Source: Salminus brasiliensis
Taxonomy: Eukaryota > Chordata > Actinopteri > Characiformes > Bryconidae
Direction: 5' to 3'
Assembly (NCBI RefSeq): GCF_030463535.1
Contig: NC_132901.1
Span: forward strand, 496,980 to 560,979
DNA length: 64,000 nucleotides
Position numbers and translations under genes: made by a program. Positions 54,995-64,000 of this stretch are shown here, one piece after another (the stretch's first letter is position 1; the number at the start of each line of letters is the position of its first letter). Under the pieces are notes generated by a model. That model was not told the origin of the DNA. It was given only the letters and a program-made list of their open reading frames with translations, and ran no database searches.

Positions 54995-55189
54995 CTACAC
55001 AGGAAACCCACAGCTGAGGCCCTGCAGGCTCCTCAAGCCACTTGCAGAGTGCTGCAGACTGACCTTCTGCTCTGACTGATCTCAGATCTGCTGTGTGTCA
55101 TGGAAACATATGTGGTTAGTGAAGCCACACATAGATCCAGAGAGATAAACAGAAGCTCCCTTCAGTTTCAGAGAAAAGACAACACACAT

Positions 55190-55556
55190 ACACATACAGC
55201 TTGTCTAGTTCCTGTAGAGAAGCACTGCCAAAATAATAGGACTCTCTGTAGCAGATAAACCTAATGAACCTATTGGCCAGGCGTGGGCTAGAGGGGTATA
55301 TAAATCCCCCAGCATTGAGCTGTGGAGCAGTGGAAGAACTGTGTTCTCTGGAATGATGGTGGTGGAGCTCCATCCAACAACCTGACCTCACTGACACTTT
55401 TGCTGCTGAATGCAATTAAATCCTCACAGCAATGCTCCTCCAAAATCTAGCAGAAAGCCTTCTTCCCTGGACAACGACAAAAGCAGGGTACACAATTCTT
55501 TAATACCCTTGATTTCAGAAGAAACAATGACTGAGCAGGTGTCCCAATACTTTTGT
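55190..55556 (-). mobile_element. MITE-like element, 3' part
   Basis: Matches 1-302 and 36810-37230: cctgtagagaagcactgcca, gggctagaggggtatataaa, agaaagccttcttccctgga, ending gcaggtgtcccaatactttt at 55533-55552. Confidence 0.6.
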
Positions 55557-55663
55557 AATCTTCACATGCAGAACTGCTACCATATTAACACTGTTCGCTT
55601 CTTCTTCTTAATGTTGGTCTTAATGTTTTGGTTCATTTGTGAGTGCATGTACGACTATTTCAC

Positions 55664-55910
55664 TATGTGGACAAAAGTATTGGGACACCTGCTCAGTCAT
55701 TGTTTCTTGGCCAGGTGCACCAAGTCCGATCCATGGCAGCTCAACCTCACAACTTCCAGGACTTGAAGCCAGGATCTGCTGGAACGCCTTGGTGAAGATA
55801 CCACAGATACCACCTTCAGAGGCCTGTAGAGGGAGCTGTTTTGGTTGCTCGTGGTGGAACAGTGTACGTATTAGGCAGGTGGTCCTAATCTTTTGTGACT
55901 ATGAACTTCA
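55664..55910. repeat. Interspersed repeat with ttaggcaggtggtcctaat end
   Basis: Starts tggacaaaagtattgggaca and ends gtattaggcaggtggtccta at 55868-55887, a tail I recognise from common fish repeats. No intact coding frame. Confidence 0.45.
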
Positions 55911-56024
55911 CTAAAGTTAGAAGCTCACCTTGTCTACCAGCAGTGATCTGCTGTCCTGCACTCACACCTACGCTCTTCATACCAGCCTTTCTCTACACCC
56001 TCATGGAAACTTTTGTGGTTACAG

Positions 56025-56062
<38 letters not shown>

Positions 56063-56082
56063 ACACACACACACACACACAC
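56025..56082. repeat. (TC)n(AC)n microsatellite
   Basis: About 40 bp of CT repeats, then about 18 bp of AC repeats, again directly followed by aggaaacccacaactgaggc. Confidence 0.85.
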
Positions 56083-56359
56083 AGGAAACCCACAACTGAG
56101 GCTCTGCAGCTCAGGCCGCTTGCAGAGCAGCCGTGTGGTCAGGATGAAGATTCAGGCCTGTGTGATGGTAGTCCTGTTGTAAATGGAGTTAATAAAGGAG
56201 CACCGGGTAACACTGCACTAATAAAGTCTTATATAAACTAATCAATAAAATTCAGCCAATCAGCTCTCAGCACTCCATTACCAAATATCATGTGACTGAC
56301 CTTACCCAGTCAGAGTGGACAGACAGTGATGACAGGGGTCAGGACCACAAGAACAACCA

Positions 56360-57260
56360 TACTATTAATGATGATGGTGATGGTGATAAGGTTGGAGGAT
56401 GATAAGCATGATGATATGGATGATAATGACTGATGATAATGATAATAATCATGATGATAGTAAAGATGAGGATGATGATGGTGATAATAATGATGACTCT
56501 ATGCTGAAGTTGAGGATCATGATGACAACAGTAATAATTATATTTATGATAAATGGGGAGGGTGATGATGATGATGATATCAAGAATGATGATGATTATG
56601 GTCATGACAATGACAGTGATGATAGTGATGATGATGAGGATGAAAATGATAGTGTTGATGATGATGATGATGATGATAACCATGATGATGATTATGATGA
56701 TGATAAAGAAGGGAATGGTGAGGATGGTGATGATAATGATGGTAATGATGTTAAGAATGATGATGATCATGATAATGACAGGGATGGTAGTGATGATGAT
56801 GATGATAACCATTATGATGATGGTAAAGATGGTAATGATAATGATGGTAATAATGTTAAGAATGATGATGATTATGATATTGATGGTGATGATGGCAATA
56901 ATAGTCATGATGATGAGGATAGTGAATAGTGTTTATGGTTATGATGATGGTAAAGATGAGGATAATGATCTTGATAATGATGTTGACAGTGATGATGTCA
57001 TGAGAATAAGGATGATTATGGTCATGATAATGACAGTGACGGTAGTGATGATGATGATGATGAGGATGAAAATGATAGTGATGATGATGATGGTGATGAT
57101 AATGATGGTAATGATGATGAGGATTGTGAATAGTGTTGATGGTTGATGATGATGTTAAAGATGAGAATAATGATCTTGATGATGATGATGTTGACAATGA
57201 TGATGTCATGAGAATAAGGATGATTATGGTAATGATAATGATTGTGATGATGATGATGCT
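56360..57260. repeat. Large (GAT)n-rich degenerate microsatellite
   Basis: About 900 bp of gatgatgat, gataatgat and ggtgatgat units. Open frames across it on both strands (Asp-rich, Met-rich, Ile-rich, His-rich) are products of the repeat, not genes. Longer copies inside it (gtcatgagaataaggatgat at 56998 and 57206; gtgaatagtgttgatggt) show higher-order duplication of about 200 bp. Confidence 0.9.
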
Positions 57261-58018
57261 GGTGGCACATGCCTATATAGGTTCACAAAACACAGGTAAG
57301 TGAAATGTAATGCCATGTTTAGATCATCCGATTCTGGCAACCCTGAAAGTTTACAAACTACTGAGCTGACCCATATTGACCCACACTGAGGCCTACAGCT
57401 CCCTGACTGATCTCACATCAGCTCTGCACTGTCAGACCTGTGGACGGTGGAGGGACTGCCCCAAGACCTGATATAAACAATACAAAGCACTTCTTTTGAA
57501 CTACCTGATGAACCACCAGAGAAACCTGAAACTCCAAGTCATGTCAAAGGTCTGCCATTCTAGATGCACATTTACCTACGATATGATAAACATCAGATAA
57601 GGAAGACAATGAAAGAGTGAGGTCTTTACACAGTCCTTCAAACACAGACGTGCACTCATGGAAACAGTTGTGGTTAGAGACATTCACCTCATCTGTATGA
57701 GGTTTCAAACAGAAGCTCAATTCAAGTTCTAAGAAAAGCCACAACACACACACATACACACACACAAACACGGCTGTGAATGCAGACCGCCGTACACAAC
57801 CCTCGCCCCCACCACGCAAACAGGAAATTTCACTTCCTGCTGCATTGGGTCTGAAGATCATCAGCCCTCAGATTCAAAACTGACCTTACATGAGAGTCAT
57901 ACAACCAGAGTTAAGCATCCTTTTAGGACAGTGTTATTGTTGATGGGGGTCCTGATGTATCAGGACACCTCCCCACTTCATCGGCCCAGTCGATTTCCCG
58001 ATTTTTTTTAACTCATCA
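57260..58018. other. Non-coding spacer
   Basis: No gene signal. A short AC-rich patch lies at 57743-57770. Confidence 0.45.
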
Positions 58019-58735
58019 CAAAGGTGTTCAAAAAACCTTCATCATTCCGACCCATCCCAGGAGGGTGATGCAGATCTTTGGCTCTCCAGTTCCTCAGGCA
58101 GGTGTTCAAAAGACATTCATCATTCCAACCCATCCCAGAAGGGTGCTACTGATCTTTGGCTGTCCAGTTCCTCAGGCAGGTGTTCAAAAGACCTTCATCA
58201 TTCCAACCCATCCCAGAAGGGTGTTGCAGATCTTCGGCACTCCAATCTATCCCAGAGTTGTTTAATGAGTCTTCATCATTTCAACCCATTCCAGAAGGGT
58301 GCTGCAGGCTCTCCAGTTCCTCAGGCAGGTGTTCAAAAGACCTTCATCATTCCAACCCATCCCAGAAGGGTGTTGCAGATCTTTGGCACTCCAGTCTATC
58401 CCAGAGTTGTTCAATGAGTCTTCATCATTCCAACCCATTCCAGAAGGGTGCTGCAGATCTTTGGCTCTCCAGTTCCCCACCAGGTGTTCAAAAGACCTTC
58501 ATCATTCCAACCCATCCCAGAAGGGTGCTGCAGATCTTTGGCACTCCAATCTATCCCAGAGTTGTTCAATGAGTCTTCATCATTCCAACCCATTCCAGAA
58601 GGGTGCTGCAGATCTTTGGCTCTCCAGTTCCTCAGGCAGGTGTTCAAAAGACCTTCATCATTCCAACCCATCCCAGACGGGTGCTGCAGATCTTCGGCAC
58701 TCCACTCTATACCAGAGTTCAATGAGTCACCTGAC
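58019..58735. repeat. 78-bp minisatellite with alternating unit types
   Basis: Nine or so units each contain cttcatcattccaacccatc and agaagggtgctgcagatctt. From 58226 two variants alternate: one with ggcactccaatctatcccag, the other with ggctctccagttcctcaggc. The higher-order unit is therefore about 156 bp. No coding function. Confidence 0.85.
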
Positions 58736-59293
58736 CAGTTTCTCTCAGTGGTAGGAAGTAGAGGTTCATCACTTCAACTCATCCCAAAGGTCTTTAGTAG
58801 AGCTTTACTTTTGGACGGTGAATTTTTCGAATCTCATCACCTCTCTTGACCCCAAGAGTAACAAAGCATTCAAATCAGGAAACAGGAAACCTATAAGACT
58901 GCCCTCACCTCTGGTTTTCAATGAGTGTCTACTGTTAGGCCTAGTCTATACCGTGAGGATGGCAAGATGACCTTTTTACATGAACTTGTCTATGCTTGTT
59001 TGTTTGTTTGCATTTTTGCTGCTTTAAAGTGTTTAAAACTCTGAACTCCTGAACAGTAATTAAATGTGAGACCTTCTAAAGAAGGATAAGTACCATTTGA
59101 GATTAAGGACTTACTGCTAACTAAAAAACTGAACCTGCTAAGTAAAAAAAAGTGAGAGCCAAATGTTCCATTGACGTGAACCAATGAAGTGCAAACACAT
59201 GCAGATCAAAGGCCAACAGAAAGTGGCCAATGGGAAACCTCCGACTACTTTGCATGAATTTTATTGGCACCCGCAATACATAATGTCGCCCAT

Positions 59294-59330
59294 TTTCCAC
59301 TGAGGTGGACCAATCAGATGTAGTGCAGGC
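59294..59330 (+). promoter_or_regulatory. CCAAT promoter block of V-set gene D
   Basis: ttttccactgaggtggacca then atcagatgtagtgcag, 73 bp before the ATG at 59383. Same block as at the other three V-set copies. Confidence 0.6.
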
Positions 59331-59382
59331 ATCAGATTCAAAGACCTCCACCACAACCAGCAACCCGCCGGCTGTTTCTGAG

Positions 59383-62300
59383 ATGGAGAGCCGGAGAGTC
59401 ATTCTTCTAATGGTGTCTTCAGTGTGTAAGTACTTTAAAAGCTGCTCTTCACACAACCTTCAGACTCTTCTCACCTTTAACCTTCTTGTAGATCCTCTAA
59501 ACTTCTTGTGTTGAAGGCTTTGTTTTTTCTAAAGCTTCTTCAAACTTTCCCAGATTTTCTTTTCTCCAGTCTGAAAGCTCTATCTGGAGCAGAAGTAGAG
59601 ATGAAGGTCCGACGTGGAGACAACGTCTCTATATACTGCGACCGTGAGATGCCTACTGGATTTTACATTGCGTGGTTTAAGAACTGCTCACATGAGAATC
59701 AGCCTCCTCTCATAATGCACATTATGAAGCTAGTCCAGGATGAGAGCTCACGCTACGTCTCTGTATGGAAGAGTTCCAGCCAAAGTCATGGACTGCTGAT
59801 TAAGAATGTCACAGAATCAGACATGGGTCTTTACTATTGCGCTATATATCAGAAAATGGTTACGGAACAATGCAGAGTCAAGAATATTTACAAATTTGGA
59901 AACATAACCACTCGACTCTCTCTCCTTGGTAAGATAACTTTTACTGTGCATTCTGTCGCTCATTTATTCAATAGCCACTATGAATTATTCAGTATCCACT
60001 GTGAGTTATTCAGTATCTGGTATTATGTATTGAGTAATTGCTATGAATTATGCATTGTCCACAGTTAACTATTCAGTATCCGCTATGAATTTTTCAATAA
60101 ATACTATAAAAGGTTTAGTATCCAGTGTGAATTACTCAGTATTCACTATGCACTCAATATCTGCTATGAATTATTCCATATTCACTATGAATTAGTTGGT
60201 GTCCAATATAAATGATTGTGTTACTACTATGAATTATTCAGTATCTACTCATTACTATACATTACTGAGAACCATTACTTATTTAGGATCCACCATGATT
60301 TATTCAGTATCCACTATGAGTTATTTAATATCCACTATTAATTATTCAGTATGCAATATGAATTATTCAGTATCCATTATGAATTATTCAGTATCCACTT
60401 TGAATTATTCAGTATGCAATATGAATTATTCAGTATCCAATATGAATTATTCAGTATCCACAATTAATTATTCAGTATCCAATATGAATTATTCATTATC
60501 CAGTATGAATTATTCAGTATCTACTATAAATGATTTAATATCCACTATGAATTATTCAGTATCCAATATGAATTATTCATTATCCACTATGAATTAGTCA
60601 GTATACACTAGGGATTACATAGTAACTACTGTAATTTTGGTGTCTAGTACAACTATCTGAACTACTGTCTGGACAGGGATTATGCCTAGTTCTGGACTAC
60701 AGTCCTTTTACCTGTGGATAGTCCAGGCTAGATTCAGGGCTAGGCTCAATCCTTCTGTTGCCGTTTATAGAGTTAACATTTGTTATGAATTCTATATTAA
60801 TAAAGATTGTTACATAGTGATTAATTCGTTGTCTTTAGGTTAGGGCAAGAAACCTTAATGCAGTTCCACATTCACTCTTATTTCAGATTCGTCTGTCCCT
60901 TGCGTCAATCTCTCACAAGCCACTCCCACCCCTCCTGTAACACACTTTAGCGTCTGCTGGAAGCTGCTGGTCAGTGTGTGTCTTGTGTGTGTTCTCCTCT
61001 CCTCACTGATCTCCTCCACCTGTGTGTACTGCATCTGCAGAGCCAGAACCAAAGGTACTCTCCCCTGCCCCTTTATTGGGCTCCTCTGATGAATGATGAT
61101 GCTGATGATGACCACCTCTTATTGTTGTCTTATTGAAGTCATTCACTCACTAATGTTTAGCAGGGTGGAGATTCTCCACAAGGGGGTGCTATTGGTAGTC
61201 AAATAGACTTTGGTGCTTCTCACACATTTCTGTATTTGCTCTTAAACATTATGGAAAGTTGAAGGAACATTTGAGCCTGTTTCCAGCAGGAGGAGATGGG
61301 GTATGGTGGCTTTTCTCAGTAGCAGGTTGTGTATGTAACATGATGCCCTGAATTAATATGCTCAGCAGATCCCGAACCTGATGAAGAGAACTGTGACAGA
61401 AGCCAGAATAAGAGAGGCAATAAGGTACGCACTCACATTTCCTTCTCGTGTCTCCACCCTAGCTCTTGTAGAACCATCTGACTCAACTCTAACTTTTCTA
61501 TGTCCAGACTTTCTCTTCTAGAACCATCTGACTCAACCCTAACTCTTCTATGCCCAGCCTATCTCTTCTAGAACCATCTGACTCAACTCTAACTCTTCTA
61601 CATCCAGACTTTCTATTCTAGAACCATCTAACTCAACCCTAACTCTTCTACGTCCAGCCTATCTCTTCTAGAACCATCTGACTCAACTCTAACTATTCTA
61701 TGCCCAGACTTTCTCTTCTAGAACCATCTGACTCAACCCTAAATTATCTATGTCCAGCCCATCTCTTCTAGAACCATCTGACTCAACCCTTTTACATTTA
61801 GCCACTCTTTTCTAGAACCATCTGACTCAATCCTAACTTTTCTATGTCCAGGTTATCTCTTCTAGAACCACCTGACTCAACCCTAACTCTTCTACATCCA
61901 GCCTTTCTCTTCTGGAACTTCCAGATTCATGCCTTGACTGTGACTTGTTATCTTTCATTGCAATGTCATTGGAACATTCTGACATTCTGATCCAGTTTAA
62001 TTTTTCTAAAACCTTCTTACTCCACCACAACTCTTCTAGAATCTACTGATTTCAACCTAACATTGCAGAACATTCTGATTGTCCTCTAATTCGTAATTCA
62101 TGTAACTTTACCTTACCCATTCTAGAATCATCAGAATTGAACTGAACTCTTCTAGAACCTTCTACCTCCACTCTAACACGTCTGGAAGCTGTTGACTGTT
62201 GATTTTTTTAGAACATTCTTTACTCACTTTCACTTAGTAACTACTTTTTGTTTATGAAAAATGTAATAAAAACACAATTTCCTTTGACATGTTACATAAC

Positions 62301-62476
62301 TCTTCAATAAAGGTTTCTAAAAGACACATGTTTTTAAATCTCCTCAGGCTGGAGAAGATGAGGTGTGTTACACTTCATTAGATTTCCCAAGCAGAGGACA
62401 GAAACATCTGAAGATGAAGAAGAGAGTGGATAGCTCTGATCTCTGTACATATTCTCATGTTCAGTACAAAGTTTAA
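59383..62476 (+). CDS. V-set Ig inhibitory-type receptor D
   Basis: Plus strand, five exons: signal peptide 59383-59425 (MESRRVILLMVSSV), V domain 59578-59928, transmembrane 60887-61054 (LLVSVCLVCVLLSSLISSTC), cytoplasmic 61369-61424 (DPEPDEENCDRSQNKRGN), last exon 62348-62476. The V domain has VSIYCDRE, IAWFKNCSHENQPPL and SDMGLYYCAIY. The acceptor is placed at aaag/CT (59578), because the stronger-looking ctccag site 7 nt earlier brings a stop. The last exon has VCYTSL, an ITIM-like motif (V-x-Y-x-x-L), and ends LCTYSHVQYKV with two more tyrosines that do not fit the strict consensus. Extracellular threonine/proline stalk before the membrane. Same domain order as gene A, so the two are paralogs. 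Family name unsure. Confidence 0.75.
59965..60600. repeat. 20-bp minisatellite tatgaattattcagtatcca
   Basis: About 30 degenerate units fill most of the intron between the V and transmembrane exons of gene D. The long open frame across it (repeated NYSVST) is an artefact. Confidence 0.9.
61458..61920. repeat. 46-bp minisatellite cttctagaaccatctgactc
   Basis: About ten units of tcttctagaaccatctgact with caaccctaactcttctatg and a variable spacer lie in the intron between the two cytoplasmic exons of gene D. Single degraded units continue to about 62200. Confidence 0.9.
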
Positions 62477-62680
62477 CTGAGTGTAACACTGCTGAGGAAC
62501 CTTTGTAACCTTCTGGAGGCCATGGAGATCCAGCATTGGCTTTTTTTATCTGACCATCTAGAAACAGTGAAGAAATAATCAGCCTATCAGTTTATTCAAC
62601 TGTCATCCCAACATTGTTTGTTACACACAATATTTACAGTCACGTGTTAATAGATAGTGTTAATAGATTTTATGAATATG

Positions 62681-62686
62681 AATAAA
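62681..62686 (+). terminator. Poly(A) signal of V-set gene D
   Basis: AATAAA 205 bp after the stop, followed by ggtttttgtc. Plausible 3' end. Confidence 0.5.
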
Positions 62687-62699
62687 AATTGGTTTTTGT

Positions 62700-64000
62700 C
62701 CTCAATTAAAATTTCGTCTCTTTTCCACTAACATCATTACACATTAATAAACTCCTGATCAAATTCTAGACTATGACCGAATCTCTGCAGTATGTTAGTG
62801 TAACACAGAGGAGCCTGACGAAGAGCCTGAAGTCAAAAAACAGGCAGAAGAGTTTAAAACCAGAAACCTCTAGAAAGTAGGAAACATGTCTGCAGAAGAA
62901 GAAGATCCTAGACGAGTGAATGTAGAGTCAAAAGTCTAGATGGATTCAGAAGTTCCAGAAGAGTCAAAGTGTTGTCCGAATATTCTAGAGGAGTGAGGGT
63001 GAGAGTGAGGTAAGTGATTTCTAGAAAAGTGATGGTGGACACTGAAGGTGTTGGAAGAGTTAAGGCCGTGGTACACCTCTGTGCCAACACGCCCCACACA
63101 ATAAAGTTCTGAAGGAAGAGCGCCAATAAACTTTGTATACAGGAGCTCCTGTGACTAGTGTTTTCAGTATTTCCCCACTTCGTTGACCCAGCCTACTCCA
63201 TGTGTCTTTTAAAACACTGGAATCCTTACATTTACATTGAATTTGTTCAAGTCAAAAGTCATACAATTATTTTGGTTTAGATTTAATGCAAAAATGAAGG
63301 AATCCTGCATGGCATGATGAGGAATTGAACACTGAGTCCTTGATACATCTATCAAAGAAAAAGGTTGATTTGGCACTGATCTGCATGGCACAGTGGCGGG
63401 TGTTGAAGAAAGGCAGAAAAAGCATTTAGAAGGAATCACAGGGTGCTAGAAGACTTAGGGTAGAGTCAGAAGCTTCCAGAAGAGTGAGGGTAGAAACAGA
63501 AGTTTCTAGAAAAATAGACAGATTCAGAATGCATTAAAAAGAGTTCTACAGTTAGGGTTGTTGCCTATGTGGTCAGTCAGTAGGTTGTAGAAAACTAAGA
63601 TTAGAGTTTCTGCTCAAACAAAAGAGCATCAGAATGTCAAAGAACTCAAGTAAGAAGATGCCTTCTCTTGAAGCCCTCGAGTGATGGTTTCCTGTTTGTA
63701 TTAAGTGACTGTCGCTATCCGTGGTGCTGAAAAATTGAAGGGAAGACTCACAATGAGCATTGGTCTTTAACCCCCTGCTACTGCCCAGTTTACCCAGACA
63801 GTCCGCTCAATGAAGATTTGCAGCAGACTTATTCAAACCAGTTAATCCACATTACTTAAAATCTTTGACCTGCGACCAAGGTGAACCAAAATACAACTGA
63901 GATCATAATAATAAAAATAATAATAAGAAGAAGAAGAAGAAGAAGAAGGATTTAGAGAAGATTACTGAGCCTTGAGGTTCTGACAGCATCACAAAAATAC
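62700..64000. other. Right-hand non-coding stretch
   Basis: No recognisable exon. Sequences such as agaagttccagaagagtcaa (62946) and their relatives at 63470-63530 look like diverged, inverted relics of the 61.5 kb minisatellite. An (AAT)n(GAA)n microsatellite lies at 63905-63948. Confidence 0.45.

Noticed and set aside
56339-57270. Long open frames coding Asp-, Met-, Ile- or His-rich proteins on both strands
   Set aside because: All are products of one GAT-rich microsatellite; no start context, domain or splice support.
58019-58735. Possible CRISPR-like array of regular repeats
   Set aside because: Repeat and spacer are both repeated, the units are 78 bp, and the context is a vertebrate genome; it is a minisatellite.
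60196-60597. 133-residue frame of repeated NYSVST
   Set aside because: Artefact of the intronic 20-bp minisatellite.

Overview
The window looks like teleost fish nuclear DNA. Genes are split into small phase-1 exons, introns carry Tc1/mariner, Ty3/Gypsy and MITE-like repeats plus many mini- and microsatellites, and the recognisable coding exons are vertebrate immune-receptor domains (SRCR group B, C2-type Ig, V-set Ig, ITIM tails). The exact species cannot be read from the sequence. There is no sign of a prokaryotic, viral-genome or CRISPR system.

Left part (about 1-35 kb, minus strand): a tandem array of SRCR/Ig hybrid receptor genes. Two almost identical copies of a 14.1 kb segment (about 3.4-17.5 kb and 17.5-31.6 kb) each hold one gene reading leftward: signal-peptide exon, three SRCR exons, then alternating Ig and SRCR exons (SP-SRCR1-SRCR2-SRCR3-Ig1-SRCR4-Ig2-SRCR5-Ig3-SRCR6-Ig4). 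Each copy also carries the same decayed Ty3/Gypsy element about 0.4 kb upstream of its signal-peptide exon. A third, older and shortened copy (31.6-35.2 kb) keeps SP-SRCR1-SRCR2-SRCR3-Ig1, but SRCR3 has a 4-nt deletion. I infer that it is a pseudogene.

Middle (37.2-41.8 kb, minus strand): a related gene with a full receptor layout: signal peptide, five SRCR exons, one Ig exon, a transmembrane exon and an acidic cytoplasmic exon. Its second SRCR exon has lost 26 nt and is out of frame. All internal exons are phase 1-1, so skipping this one would restore the frame. An orphan relative of the cytoplasmic exon sits at 1.0-1.2 kb.

Right part (45-62.5 kb, plus strand): a cluster of V-set Ig receptors. 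Two look intact (45.3-47.5 kb and 59.4-62.5 kb), each with signal peptide, one V-type domain, one transmembrane exon and two cytoplasmic exons, and each with an ITIM-like motif in the last exon. Between them lie at least two broken relatives, one split by a Tc1-like insertion. All four first exons share a CCAAT-containing promoter block 60-80 bp upstream of the ATG.

The SRCR-Ig genes and the V-set receptor genes are arranged head to head across about 3.5 kb. Together they look like a fast-evolving innate immune receptor cluster that grows by tandem duplication, module shuffling and exon decay. Function is inferred from domain content only.
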